Counted from the stretch's first letter, positions 1-12,075 are shown. The stretch: 64,000 nucleotides of DNA from Paramacrobiotus metropolitanus (GCF_019649055.1 NW_026570403.1:62001-126000), one strand, 5' to 3'. Notes: a model not told the origin generated them from the sequence alone. Program-made: numbers and translations.

Positions 1-454
1 TCACAGATCGACTGGCATTTTTTGTTCGCAAAATGCAACAGTGCTACCGTAATTAGCTATTATAATATTGTTTGATTGATTAATCGTACAGTTTTAAGCG
101 CGCAGCAATATTTTGGAAAGGAAATACGGAGTTCAAATGACCGTCGACCAAACGTAATAATTATTGTAAAGCATGTATGTATTTTCTTTTAATAGGTGTA
201 ATATGGTTACAAATAAACGAAATGCGTTGTAGCTAGGTCATCAGGATAAATAACAGTAGACGAAAAATAACAGTAGAAAATTAGAGGAAGCACAACATTA
301 CCTGCTAGGACAGCTAAGAACACGACAATTGCACGCGCCTGCTAATTGATCGTACTAATTTGCATAGATCTGCTCTTGCACTGTCCGTTTTGAATGAACG
401 GCGAAACGGTCACAAGCGCTACGGTTACTTTATAGGTATCGGTTACTTCAATAC
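1..454. other. Non-coding flank of the first LTR element
   Basis: No coding region, RNA gene or repeat is recognisable here. The stretch matters only because its last four bases, ATAC (451-454), recur immediately after the 3' LTR and so form the target-site duplication of the LTR element. Confidence 0.5.
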
Positions 455-885
455 TGTAGCGATAGTATTTGTACCAACGATAAGACCGCCCAGTTATGAT
501 GAATCATTCCATCGCGTTATGAATTTGTCCACTTTACCGGCTAGTTTCCTTTCTCATGAATTTCTAGAATTCAGTCTTGACACTCGCTTGCTACAGCTTG
601 CATCTACTTGTGTTTCTCTTGCCGAAACCCTTGCTTACAACCTTGCTGCGTTCTTGATTCCCTTGTCATTAAACATGCCTTGAGTTACGTTGTTGCGTTT
701 GACCGCTTGGGATGAACTAGCGTCATCCCAATCGGAGCCACCTGTGTAATTGCGTTACATCTGTAAGAGCGTCCTCGGCCAGCATCGTTGCCGGTCGTGC
801 CACCTTTCACCCCAACAGCCGTTTAATCGTGGTAAAGGCTGATCGCCACCCCACTAGAACAGTAGCCAGATAGGCCACTGTTACA
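455..885 (+). repeat. 5' LTR of the gag-only element
   Basis: 431 bp, TG...CA bounded with the short inverted ends TGTA/TACA. It matches the 3' copy at 4156-4586 with no difference found by eye. Small open frames inside it are not genes. Confidence 0.92.
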
Positions 886-903
886 TGGCGCTCCTGTAAA
901 GAA
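886..903 (+). promoter_or_regulatory. Putative tRNA primer-binding site
   Basis: The sequence TGGCGCTCCTGTAAAG abuts the end of the 5' LTR. Starting with TGG (complement of the tRNA 3' CCA) at this position is the usual mark of a minus-strand primer site. The tRNA species cannot be assigned without a tRNA set from the host. Confidence 0.55.
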
Positions 904-1355
904 CCACACCACCTGGACGCCTGCAGCCAACACCCGCGATTATCATACCATCGCCACTTCCCATACCAGCCTGCGGAAGTCCCGGAACGGATAGCCATCG
1001 CCGTTTTGTGAGTGTTACAGCATCAGTTAAAGAAGTGAAACTGCATTTTCACCGTTGATATATTAATTACATCAAAGTTTTACATTAATTCAGCGAACGC
1101 TAACTTACTTATTTCATACTCGTATCATCGCTCCTGTTTTGTTGGCATCAGTTTTCGTGTCAAATATTAACATACGGTACATAATATTCCGGTTATATTA
1201 CTTGTTTGCGCTTTCGTTGACTGTTATATTAACGTTGTTCACCGGCACCGCATTGCCGCCTTGCTCTCGTTCGCGCCAAAACTTTCTTGTGTATCGTAAA
1301 CACCGCTCTGGATGCTCTGAGAGCACAACATTAACTGTCATGGTCCACCAGTTCA

Positions 1356-3920
1356 ATGGAATCTCAGAAGATAAATTTGCAGTCTCAACTTGGTAAACTC
1401 ACCAAGGCGCAGCTGCAAGACATCAGCAACAGTCTGAATGTCTACATTAACAGGAAAGTCTCTCGGTCAGGTTATGTTGATAAATTAACTTCCTACATGG
1501 GAAAGCACAACATTACTTTACCGAATGAACATGTGAAGGTTGATTGCACTGGAAAGCTCAGTGCGCCTTCACTGCCGACATTACACAGAGACAGCACAAC
1601 ATCAGCGTCTGCTGTCCAGCCTGTTCCCGGCCTGCCTGCTACAACTCCCCCGGCATGCAACATTACAGATGCACGCGCACAGCCGCAAACAGACACTGGA
1701 CAGAGCACAGTGCGTGGGGATACAGCATGCACCCACATCAGCCAGACAGAACCGGTGCTTCTACACGACAGACTGGAAAAACGTTATAAACGGGAAGAAC
1801 AATTAATCACTTTTTCAGATGATGAGCCTTCCGATGAGTCACTCACTCCCACTGCTTTGCATAGCGCTCAGTTAGCAACCGCCCAGAGAGAGTCTGCCGT
1901 ACACACAGCTGCGCAGCACACCACACCTGCTCATACCGCGAACATTACAAATGAGCAAGGACAGTTTGATTTTAACTGCGTGTTGCAAGCGCTTGCTTTA
2001 CAATCGCAGAAACGGTTAAGTGGGAAGGATTTCAAAATCAAAGTTTTTAACGATCAACCAGATTATAGTATAACAGCTTTCTTTCAACAATTCGAGAGAG
2101 CTGCCGATGCAATTGGATGGAGTTCAATCCAGAAAATTTGCATATTACCTACCTACCTTGGTGATACAGCACGTCAATACTTTGAGTGCAATTGGCCTAC
2201 ATGTTCAAAATTAAGTTACGAAGAATGGAAAACTGAATTAATTGATCGTTTTCTTCCTTTTGATTATGTCGTCAAAAAACGCCTTAAATTATCCAAAATG
2301 ATGTACCAAAAAGGAACAGACATTAACGATTTTCTCGATGAATTACAGATACTTTTTAACGAAATCGATCCTAACATGCCCGATTCCTATAAAGTTGCTG
2401 AAGTTCACCGCACGCTTTTTGATGTACCAGAATACAGGAAGTATCTGGCATTGTCGAAGGCAGCTACATTACCTGAGATTCGTTCTGTGCTCGTAAAATT
2501 ATATAACGCTGGCAAAGCAGAATGTTCGGTTTCACAGTCAAGAAATGTAGAAATTAATCGCCCTGCTGATCGTGACCTGTACTCGTACAGTAACAACAGA
2601 GACGACGCCGTGCACCGACATTGCGCTCGTCATGAAAATTATAGTGACTTTGGCGGTTCAGATGACCACCGGTCACCGGTCCCACGCCGGCGCCGCACAC
2701 ATGATGAATATTACAGAGATCGCCGCATTTATGATGGCAATCGGTCACTCAGTGCGTATCGTGACCGCTCACGTTCGCAGCATGCCCGTGAACATTACCG
2801 TCGCCACTCGCCCGACAGTCAAGACAATAAAAAACAATATCGTTCAAGTCACTGGGAAAGCCAAAATTATTATCGCGAACGAAACCGTAGTTACGAGTAT
2901 CGTCGTGAGTCGCACCGCAGTTACTCGCGCGAACGTGTTCACAGTCAAGAATATTATTCTCCACGACTACGCAAGAATTCGCCCAAACGAGATCGTTTAA
3001 AATATTATAATCGGAAACACTGTAACGCGGACAAAATTGTACATCCAAAATTCATCGATTTCGACAGCTATCGACTACACAATGGGAAATTATTTTGTCC
3101 TAAATGTAAAGATTTTTTCCATTCGTATGGTGAATGCACAAATTTCAGCCTTGACGACAAACAAACATTACCGCGCATATGCCCCGATGACATTAAAGCC
3201 AAAGTGCAGTCACAGTACGACAACTTTATAAAATACATGTTACGCCGAACAGGAGATTCGTTTTGGTACAGTGAACAAGGAAAACGGTTGAGATCTTATA
3301 ATAAAGGAGGGCCTTATGGACATGCCTATGTACCCCCTAAATTCTACGATACTGAAGAAATTAACTTTTACAGTAATCGTTTGGATAAATCGGCATCTCG
3401 TTGCAGACTGATATTAACTGAACAACGAGAAAATATGCAAACATCTGATTTTCTCAGACCGCGAACACCTTACATTAAGTCATCTGTCGTTAAAAGCTTA
3501 AATAATAATTGTTCGAATTGTCGGATTGTTTCTAGTAAAAACATAACGATTCCACAAAAACTGAAAATGTGCGAAAAATTAATAACTGAAATCTCCGCAT
3601 TGGTATCGTCGAAATTAAAAGCAGTTGCCGAAAGCGATGAAATTCCGCATACAGAACAGACTTCCTTAACACAAGAAGTGTCAAAAGCTAAATTTCCATC
3701 AAAGTTATCAAAAAGTAAATTAAAATCAACACCTCTAAAGTCTAAATTAAAAGCAATGGCTTCGATCATACAAAGTATTCGTCACTCACCGTTCTACCGG
3801 CAGTTAATGAGACAACCGCATAAAATTATTCACCCAAACGCCGGCACACTGCCGTTATGTGAAACTCCCACTACTCCCCCACATCGCCGGATAAACGAGG
3901 AAAATTTCCGGATACCGTGA
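1356..3920 (+). CDS. Gag-like polyprotein of LTR element with zinc knuckle
   Basis: An ORF of 854 codons. Residues about 1-50 resemble a SAP-type helix-turn-helix (LTKAQLQDISNSL). Residues about 225-365 look like a retrotransposon Gag core of the Ty3/Gypsy type, with FFQQFERAADAIGW and EEWKTELIDRFLPFDYV. Residues about 402-555 are very rich in Arg, Ser, Tyr and His (RDRSRS, RSYSRER), resembling an RS domain. A zinc knuckle with spacing C-x2-C-x4-H-x4-C lies at C581-C594. The C-terminal quarter is Lys/Ser-rich with no recognised fold. It should form the particle that packages the element RNA. No catalytic aspartate (DTG/DSG) for a protease is visible. The frame is intact, so the copy may still be translated. 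Confidence 0.8.
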   Translation: MESQKINLQSQLGKLTKAQLQDISNSLNVYINRKVSRSGYVDKLTSYMGKHNITLPNEHVKVDCTGKLSAPSLPTLHRDSTTSASAVQPVPGLPATTPPACNITDARAQPQTDTGQSTVRGDTACTHISQTEPVLLHDRLEKRYKREEQLITFSDDEPSDESLTPTALHSAQLATAQRESAVHTAAQHTTPAHTANITNEQGQFDFNCVLQALALQSQKRLSGKDFKIKVFNDQPDYSITAFFQQFERAADAIGWSSIQKICILPTYLGDTARQYFECNWPTCSKLSYEEWKTELIDRFLPFDYVVKKRLKLSKMMYQKGTDINDFLDELQILFNEIDPNMPDSYKVAEVHRTLFDVPEYRKYLALSKAATLPEIRSVLVKLYNAGKAECSVSQSRNVEINRPADRDLYSYSNNRDDAVHRHCARHENYSDFGGSDDHRSPVPRRRRTHDEYYRDRRIYDGNRSLSAYRDRSRSQHAREHYRRHSPDSQDNKKQYRSSHWESQNYYRERNRSYEYRRESHRSYSRERVHSQEYYSPRLRKNSPKRDRLKYYNRKHCNADKIVHPKFIDFDSYRLHNGKLFCPKCKDFFHSYGECTNFSLDDKQTLPRICPDDIKAKVQSQYDNFIKYMLRRTGDSFWYSEQGKRLRSYNKGGPYGHAYVPPKFYDTEEINFYSNRLDKSASRCRLILTEQRENMQTSDFLRPRTPYIKSSVVKSLNNNCSNCRIVSSKNITIPQKLKMCEKLITEISALVSSKLKAVAESDEIPHTEQTSLTQEVSKAKFPSKLSKSKLKSTPLKSKLKAMASIIQSIRHSPFYRQLMRQPHKIIHPNAGTLPLCETPTTPPHRRINEENFRIP

Positions 3921-4155
3921 GGGACCCCTTCCCAATCCCGGACATGCCCAGCGGAACCTGACTGTAGGATCCTTCCGATCGCCGGATGGATTCTCGTGGT
4001 TGTTCAACGTGAGGGACCACCACGCCTTAAGGATCATCCCGAACCATTGTGTTGTACTGTTTACTAATTCCTAACGCTTAATTTTCTTGTTTTCTTATGT
4101 TTTGAGTTGTTGTTGTCTTGATGAGACAGGTATATCTCATCGCTACCGTGAGGGA
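3912..4155 (+). promoter_or_regulatory. 3' untranslated interior with three GTGAGGGA copies, last one the polypurine tract
   Basis: GTGAGGGA appears at the gag stop (about 3917), again near 4010, and a third time (about 4148-4155) touching the 3' LTR. The third is in the position of the plus-strand primer (polypurine tract). The first two may be duplicated tract sequence. Confidence 0.5.
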
Positions 4156-4586
4156 TGTAGCGATAGTATTTGTACCAACGATAAGACCGCCCAGTTATGA
4201 TGAATCATTCCATCGCGTTATGAATTTGTCCACTTTACCGGCTAGTTTCCTTTCTCATGAATTTCTAGAATTCAGTCTTGACACTCGCTTGCTACAGCTT
4301 GCATCTACTTGTGTTTCTCTTGCCGAAACCCTTGCTTACAACCTTGCTGCGTTCTTGATTCCCTTGTCATTAAACATGCCTTGAGTTACGTTGTTGCGTT
4401 TGACCGCTTGGGATGAACTAGCGTCATCCCAATCGGAGCCACCTGTGTAATTGCGTTACATCTGTAAGAGCGTCCTCGGCCAGCATCGTTGCCGGTCGTG
4501 CCACCTTTCACCCCAACAGCCGTTTAATCGTGGTAAAGGCTGATCGCCACCCCACTAGAACAGTAGCCAGATAGGCCACTGTTACA
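4156..4586 (+). repeat. 3' LTR of the gag-only element
   Basis: 431 bp, the partner of 455-885. It is followed directly by ATAC, the second half of the target-site duplication. Confidence 0.92.
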
Positions 4587-5209
4587 ATACTTCAAGCTTA
4601 ACGTATTCGGGTTGAGTAGACTTTTCTCTTCCTGGTAAAAGTGTATCTACCTATCTATGTACATTGTTAAAGGACGTTAAAAATGTGTAACGTAGTTGGA
4701 TATGCAGGCCGATCTCTTTACATTCTATACTATTAGAAATACCGAGTTCTAGCCTAGAAACACCAGAAATCCCAGATTCTCTTTAATTCAAAACCGAAAT
4801 CTCAGAACGTCAGAGAATGACATGATCACATTAGCCGTGACTGCGCTTGAGCGCCTGATCTGGGCAGTTTCAAACTTTCAACTACTCGTACATCTTAAAC
4901 AAGTGCACTCGTGCATAGATTACAGATACATACTAAAGCGGCACAGCCGCTACACACACACGTCGTCCCGGATTATTTTCCTTAACATGTACTGTACAAC
5001 ATAGCGGAAGAAGCTTGGAATTCGGCGGCACACCCCGAACGCGTTTTCCTTAACTGCAAGAAAATATCGTAATATGGCGTGATAGACAAACACAGGGGCA
5101 AGCCAGCAGTCGGTTCCACTTCAAAGTGGCAGAAATAATTATTTCTCAACAGCTATCCTTCCGGTACCAATTCTCCTGGCGCTGCATAAGGCTTGTTGTC
5201 TGTGGCTGC
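4587..5209. other. Non-coding region downstream of the first secreted-protein gene
   Basis: No gene is seen. It lies between the LTR element and the 3' end of the minus-strand gene that stops at 5210. The short open frames have no coding character. Confidence 0.4.
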
Positions 5210-8035
5210 TTAATCTTCTTGTATAGAAGTATCGCTAGTTGGCGGAGGGACAACGGTTTGCATATCGTTTACAACACGGAGACGCCGTCCATCGATTTCG
5301 GCCACGGTCCAGATATTTCCCCTTTTAATCGGCACAAAATATTGCGCCCACAACGCATCGCCATGGAAGATCTGGACCATAGATTGCGAATTGGCCAAAT
5401 TCCACTCCCAATCTTCAGTCGATTTTATTTGCATTGCGCTGACTTCGTACACTTGTATCCGATAGATACCGGCCAACTGCTTCCGAATGTGGACGCTACT
5501 GAAGACCGTGTCGATGAAGTCGTAGTGCATTAGGCCGTCGGCGCTAACGGTGGCGTTAGTGCGCACTTGTCCACGCGCCGTCGTGCCTTGCAGCGGCCCC
5601 GTAATCAGCAGTTTGACATCGTACTGGCTGTGTAGATAACTTTGGGTTCCTCGTAAGAAAATCCTCAGATCGCTGCTTTCCAACACGGGTGTCATCGCCC
5701 AGTCGCGATAACTGCGGTACGTGCCGATCACTGTAACGGTAAACGGTGGTGCGGTGTAATTATATCCAGGTACCGTTGCTGTCGCTGTGTAGTGTCCTGT
5801 CGGAAGCACCGCTGACCAAGACCCATTTGTGCTTGTTGCGGTAGCCGCTATCGGGCCGTTATAATTGTATAAACCAGCTCGCAGTTGAATCTCTATTCCT
5901 GTACCGTTATCCGTGCGGCTACCATTCAATAGTCGTATGGTTCCTCTTGTTACTCCAAGTCCGCCACGCTCTTTCGGGATAAACAGAAGCGGTTCCATGA
6001 AAACCTCGTTGCTGAAGCTCAACAGATGCGAAACGTTTCGCAGCACGATGGGATTATATCCGCGCGCTTCGAGCAAGACACTGTAGTAGCCAGTGGTTCG
6101 TGGTAGAGTTAATGTGAATTCACCCGAAAGCTCAGTGGTAGTCACGACCCACTGACACAACGATTGGTCGTTAGCGTCTCGGAGAGTCACCATGATGCTG
6201 GCGTTGGACAAGGCCCACAAACTCTCCGCATTACGACTCTGACAATGGACGGCGGCCAGCGTGACACCGGGGCGATCGATTTCCGCACCTGAAGAACAGC
6301 AGAGATCACATTTGCGCAAAAAGAAATACTTCTAGAGAACAACAATGCGGCTACTATGAAAATTAATTTAATATGCACTTCGAATTTTTGGGAAGCACAT
6401 TCTTACATGTATTTGCTTTTATAAAACCTATAAGGATTATTCAGCTTGTTACAGTAAATGTGCATTTTAATCACCAGACAGTCAATATTTCGACGGTTAG
6501 CAGAACAGCCTGTAACGGTGCGAGGCGCTCCAGTATCACTGCGCATTACCTAGTTTACAGACTTGACTGGGGGAAAACCCTTTTTTATCAGGAAAACTTT
6601 TGCCGGCATTCGCGGTAACCGCGTAATCGGAGAGACTGCTCATGATGCGGACAAATCCACTGCACACCGGCTTTTTCTGGAGGAACGCTTCTAAACTAAC
6701 ACGAAATACTGGAAATGGCTTGATTACTAATAGATCACCGTTCCAGTAAATTCCGCCGCTCGACGATCTTATTTCATCCACCGCCTTTGCTACAGACCGA
6801 GAATCCCCGGACCTCAGGGAACCATTGCGATGGCTGACATCCGCTCTTTCGTCAACCGTATTCAGCAACCCGGCGCTAGCATGGCCCAGAATAGTCTGCA
6901 GTCGCCGTGCTTTTTCATCCGGCCGCTCGCCGTCACCCCAATAAAGCGCCGCCCACATATCGTCGGTAAAGTTGGCGGCTGTTGTCGCATTATACGGAAT
7001 CAGGTTATATGTTTCGCTTATAAGTTTATCCATTTGATTTGCTCCCACGAATTCATTCGTTCCCAGGCCCTGATCAACGGCATTTCGAATAAGAGTCTGA
7101 ACAAAACTTGTATAATCGCCGGGGCGCATAAAGATGTAGTTCTGTATGGCGGAACGCTCGATTATCAGGTCCGAAATGGCGTTATAAGGAAGGACGCTCT
7201 TGTCGATACAAAACGGGATTTTTCGTGAAACGGGTGACTGCATGGCGAAGGACACGAACAGATGAGAGGCAAAACCGGCGCTGTCCGTTTGAATGGCCGT
7301 TTTGGTTTCGTTGCACGCCGCCGGTGTGGGACAGCGGATGCACACCGACACTGTGGGTGGCATATTGGCAATCGGCTGCCACGAACTGTCCTTGATACTT
7401 ATGTTGTAACGATCCACCGAGTATGCGACCAAGATCCATTTGAAGGGGATGGGTGCAATCACCGTTTGTGGATCCTGTGTACTCTCTATGACGAAATCCT
7501 GAACACCCGACACGAATGCTTTATCCCACAGTTTTAGTTCGATGAAGACACAGTTGGCGCCGCTTTCGGGATTTAGCATGATTTCCGTGGCATCTGGGAG
7601 GAGAGTGACAGCCGGTGTATAATACATAATGGGATACGAAGCTGTTGATGTCGTGTTGAATATCAGAATTTGGAAGCTGTCATTAGGAATGGAGAACGTC
7701 GCGCGTACGGTGAGGTCGAGTGATGCTGCAATCACAGCGTGCTACCAATTATGCGGAAGTGAATCTTTTCGATAATTCTTTATCTGTACGTAATTTTGAT
7801 ACACTTGTCTTAATAAATTTGCAGGGAGTACAGCATGTAAGCTCGATTGGGAGTATGTTCTTGTGTTTCTCTATTTTACGCACAATCATACGTTTACAAG
7901 GAACTGATACAGTTCCTTCCAGCGCTGAGATACCTCGAACCTAATAATCTTAATGTAAGACATTATCATCATTCGCTTACCACAATCAGTCAAGGAAAGG
8001 TAAATCAGCAATAGCCAGTATCCGAACTTACGCAT
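5210..8035 (-). CDS. Secreted multidomain protein, family copy 1 (DUF2135/YfaP-like C-terminus)
   Basis: Three exons: 7981-8035, 6550-7725 and 5210-6288, both introns in phase 1, giving 769 residues. Exon 1 encodes a signal peptide (MRKFGYWLLLIYLSL). Exon 2 encodes about 390 residues of unrecognised extracellular sequence with Cys pairs (CIRCPTPAAC) and many N-glycosylation sites. Exon 3 starts with two beta-sandwich units resembling carboxypeptidase-regulatory-like domains (SGEFTLTLPRTTGYY; GHYTATATVPGY). It ends with a segment like DUF2135/YfaP (GIYRIQVYE, then ALWAQYFVPI and WTVAEIDG). No membrane anchor or catalytic site is visible, so it is probably secreted. Its function is unknown. A paralogue lies at 12076-15677 and remnants lie between them. 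The exon ends were placed by alignment with that paralogue. Confidence 0.72.
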
Positions 8036-8660
8036 TATTGATGTGTGAACTAATCGAAAGGAATATTGAGATTGCAGCAAGCGAAGTTCGCATGGTTTGC
8101 ACATAGAACAGTTTTTAAGCGTTATTTTCTTTCAAGCGTGATTTATACAGTTATAGGTATCCACTAGGCCGATGTCAGCTGTTGTTGCCTCAAGCTTGAT
8201 GGAGCTCATATACTTGTTTTACGGAAACAGGATTTCGCGCGGTATTTGCTTTGTTTTGCCAACGGCTGACGGCTCGATCAGTAAAGCTTAGCCATTGCAC
8301 GGTTATATATTCGCTTAAAAAAGCTTGTGTCACGGCTTACTGCGACCGTAATGAATAATTCTGGTAATTACTGCCGACAGTTCTGCCATTGGACTGTCGA
8401 CCACCCTTTCGGTTGCCATAATCTGCGAACTTCGGTGGGTTGTAGTACGTACTACGAAGTACAGTAATTAATTATGCATAAGAACACCGTGACCAATTCT
8501 GTCTGCTGTCGCAACGTAAGCACGCTTGCCGCGCTTAAGCACTGTCGCTTGCCGCGCTTTGTTTGCATTTTTGTAGAAAACCCCTCGAGCCATTTGACCG
8601 AAGTCGGCTGATCTGCCAGAAAATCCAATGAAAAACCTCTTACTGTTGCATTTATGCGGA
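8036..8660 (-). repeat. 5' flank of copy 1, duplicated upstream of copy 2
   Basis: The sequence upstream of the signal-peptide exon resembles 15678-16330 upstream of the second gene. Shared blocks include CGACGGCTGGCGGCTCGAT (with one change), a TTAGCCATT block, and GTACTACGAAGTA-like and CGCGTTTTGTTT-like blocks. The duplication unit therefore included several hundred bases of promoter. No coding sequence is seen here. Confidence 0.55.
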
Positions 8661-8759
8661 ATTGGTCGCGTCGGTATCGCGTTTGCTATGGTCCGTTGTC
8701 GTTTCAACAGAGCGCAGAGTAATGTTTGACGCGGTAGATACCGGCAGAATAACGACATA

Positions 8760-10620
8760 ATAATATTATTATAACGCTACCGAAGATCGTATCGGTGTAA
8801 TCGTAGAGCATCATGCCGTTGGCACGCAGTGCCACGCACGGTGACATTACTAATGGTAAGCACTAAACGCTGTACAGCACGATGGGATATTGTATCCCAA
8901 TGCTTGGAACCGGATGGTACTGTGAGGTGACTGTACAATTAACACGAAGTAGCTGGAAAGTACACCGTTTAAGTTCACCAGGATGTTGTCGTCAGAAAAG
9001 GGCTACATACGGGTCCAAATCAGACTGGTCTGTCTGGATGAGCCTGAGATCTTCTACAGCCAAGTTTCAAGCAGGTTGGATACGATAGTTTCCTTGATAC
9101 GATTCTGTAGCCCTACAAATGAGATCTGTAGTGAAGATGTACATCTCATGGGTGCTAGTTCAACCGGAAACATCTGAATGTGTACTTGTACGAAATGACC
9201 AGTTCTAACGTGGATTTTCTAGACTTCTGAGATCGTCTGGATGCTCTAAAATTATTCTTGCTCTTGCCCTTGCCCTTGCTCTTCCCCAGTGACTTTCCAG
9301 CTGATTAAAAATGTTTTTGCACTTTGACAATCGCGCTGGTATCGGTTAACATGTTCGCAATTGCATAACTGATTTTTGGGTAATTCGCTAACTCGTAACA
9401 TCACCGACGGTCACCGACGAACCATCAAACCTCGTTTTGTCGTGGTACGGGTGTGCCCACTCCACTAGTGGCAGCTTAGAAGTTGCCGTTGCAATACTAT
9501 CTATATGCGTACGGTTCAGTAAAAATAAAATCAAGAATTTAGCTGGACGATTTAAACTGTTTGCTCGTGAATGACAATTATTTTTCTTGATGTGGATTTC
9601 TCTTTCAGCGTATCCACGACAGTGACATTCGCTGCTGATTAATTTTTGGAGAACGTAAAGAGAATAAGTTGGTTTTTAAAAACTGAAGTTTGTTGGTCTC
9701 CGATGCAGTGCTGCACTATCTCAGATACCCGATCAGACTAGCATTTACACGTGCCGGTTTTTCGATTTAAATCTCGGTATTATGAAACTAAATAATCTAT
9801 AATGTTTCCAAATGAAAACCGATGTCTCGCAAAAGGCACAGCCTTGCCCCAGTGCCATAACGCTTATTATATTAACAGGTACAGCAGACCCGATAACTGA
9901 AATTATGCGGTGGTTTACCACGAAATCATCTTTCTTTAGTTGCACGAAAGCATCTGTAAAGGGGCGTCAAAGTCAAACAAAGGGGAACCCAGCAGTTAAT
10001 TTAATGTCAAAAAATAATTGCTGAAGAACACTTTATGCCTGCTTCTACAATTGTTCACATTTATAGGTATATTTTCAAAACGTACAGTTTGCTGGCTCGA
10101 TTAGGCGTACGCGTGTTAGTTACTCGTATTGGTCACACGCTATGGCTGAGTATGGCATTGGGCAAATTGTATCGCACGAGCATTTACTTTGAAAGTAGAA
10201 GAATCACTAATTTCTACGAGCGGTTCCTATTCGAGATCCATATACGTACCACAAGCAATCATACGAAATAAAAGACAAATTAAGAGCAGAAAGAATCCAG
10301 ATTTGTCCATTATAATGTGTACAATTTATGGAAAAAAATAAGAATAAAGTGCCCGACAAATTATTAAAGTTAGTGGTGTTGCAGGCTTACAGTGAGCAAA
10401 GTAAGCATCGGTACGCAGCGTACGCTCTCCTTGGTACCGAAGCAATTCAGACCCCTGGTTTTCTCACAGTTGTTATTGATACAGAAAATACTTATATTTG
10501 GCCAGATATCGGCTGTTTTGCCTGGAGCTGGACGTTTTTGCGGTATTTAGGTTCTTATGCAACCGTCAGTTTGTCGACGGCTGACGTCCCATTAAATTTA
10601 GGTATCAATCAAGACAGCCA
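8760..10620 (-). pseudogene. Decayed remnant of the secreted-protein family (3' coding scrap plus promoter-like scrap)
   Basis: About 8780-8850 resembles the antisense of the last exon of copy 1 near 5497-5570, the segment before GIYRIQVYE. About 10340-10600 resembles the 5' flank of copy 2 near 15780-15960, including the shared blocks CTCACA-TTG-T and GACGGCTG-CG. Between them no readable homologous frame remains, only AT-rich sequence and a short run of CTTGCC-type repeats near 9255-9290. This looks like an old copy whose body was lost. Limits are approximate. Confidence 0.45.
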
Positions 10621-10895
10621 TTTTCAGAGACAGCGTTTAATATTATATGACTAGTTGATACAGTTGTGTTTGGACAAAGCGTGCGCATGTAAAAGTTTGT
10701 ACAAAGCAATTCATGTTTTCTAAGTGAGCAATGCAAAAAACTGGTTTTATCGCACCGCCAAAGTGGACGCCGGCATTAACATTAACTTTGCAATCAATCG
10801 CAAACGCACGTTAACGTTAACATTACTTACGAAAGACTTTTAAAGCAAACAGCGAGAGAACCTACTGAGCAGCTACCAAATAACCCATACCCGCT

Positions 10896-11720
10896 TCATC
10901 GCCATAACTCGTATGACTTCTTATCGTGTCCATGTAACAGTATCGTGTCCATGTAACAGTACAGCATTAACCCGTCCGCGCTAACCCTAGAGTTCCGTGC
11001 CACCACCGCTAACTGTTGAGTGCTGTTATCCTGCGGAGGCCCGGAAACTACCAGTTTAACATCGTACAGGCCAAATCCAGTTCCTCGCAAGATGATTCTG
11101 ACCTCGTCGTTTGATAACCTTGGTGTCATGGCCCAGTCACGAAGACTGTCCCGCCCAGGCACCCCTACCACACTGAACGGTGGCGCTGTATAGAAATCCC
11201 CGGGTGCCTTTACTGGAGCTGTATAATATCCTCCTGGAAGCGTCAAGGACCAGGTGCCGTTTATATTGGTGATGGTGGTAGCAGCAAATGGGCCGGTGCA
11301 GGTGTTCAAGCCACTTCGCAGTAGTATTTGCACACCTGAGCCCGAAGCAGACTCGTTACTACCAACCAAACGTATAGTTCCTCCTGTTGTTCCCAACCCG
11401 TTGTACGTCTTCGGAATAAAGAGAAGTGGTTCCATGACGACATCATTGCCTATGCTGAACAATTGGTTGAAATTACGCAGTACGATGGGAGCATATCCAA
11501 AGGCTTCGAAAAAGCAGGCTGTAGCCGGTGGTAAGTGGTAAACGTGAATTGAATTCTCCCGAGACATCCGTCATTACCATAGTCCGAGTGAACGGTTGGT
11601 CGTTGGCGTCTCGTAGAGTCACGATGATATTTTCATTTTTAAAGGGCCGACAGATTGTCAGCGCGGCGACACTGCGAGTAAACGCCGATACGTGCGATCG
11701 CGACGCGGTCTACTGCTGCA
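10896..11720 (-). pseudogene. Truncated copy of the secreted-protein family
   Basis: The 223-codon open frame at 10896-11567 matches the last exon of the neighbouring paralogues. It shares FEAFGYAPIVLRNF, GRDSLRDWAMTP and VRIILRGTGF, and ends just after the block before GVYRIQVYE. Homology continues upstream to about 11720 in other frames (the segment equivalent to VTLRDA...LSGEF), so at least one frameshift lies near 11525-11545. The C-terminal DUF2135-like half, the middle exon and the signal-peptide exon are missing. A 19-bp tandem duplication (TATCGTGTCCATGTAACAG twice, about 10922-10959) sits at its broken end. It has no plausible function as a protein. Confidence 0.7.
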
Positions 11721-12075
11721 CCTGTGCAACAACATAGACACTAGCAGTTATTTCATTTGCGACTATGTAGTACAGTTTACATTTTGGAAAACAGCATTAA
11801 ATTTTGATGTACTGTTCCATGGAATTATGAAATTTTTGCGTATTTTAACTACTTCATAATTTTGAATACGCCTATATACCTGAGAATTGCTATCCACAGC
11901 ACCGACATATAGATGAGAATCTACATTTCATAAATTTGTGGGACAAGAGGCCGATCTTATAAAGAGTTACAACAAAATCGGCTACATACATTACATTGGA
12001 TATAAAAAACATCGTTGCGAAATGTTAATGCTTTCACTCGAAAGACACGCTTCCTCGTTGATCCTTAAGAGTCGG

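Larger units (their letters stand above)
455..4586 (+). mobile_element. Non-autonomous LTR retrotransposon carrying only gag (TR-GAG type)
   Basis: Two direct repeats of 431 bp (455-885 and 4156-4586) appear identical, begin TGTAGC and end GTTACA, and are flanked by the 4-bp duplication ATAC. A primer-binding-site-like sequence starting TGGCGCTCCTG directly follows the 5' LTR. A purine-rich GTGAGGGA directly precedes the 3' LTR. The 3.27-kb interior has one long ORF of Gag type. There is no protease, reverse transcriptase, RNase H or integrase, and no room for them. This fits the TR-GAG class, elements with LTRs and gag that presumably borrow pol from a partner. Identical LTRs imply recent insertion. 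Orientation follows the ORF. Confidence 0.9.

Noticed and set aside
360-683. Small ORFs inside the 431-bp LTRs, present twice
   Set aside because: They lie in LTR sequence, have no domain, and repeat only because the LTR repeats.
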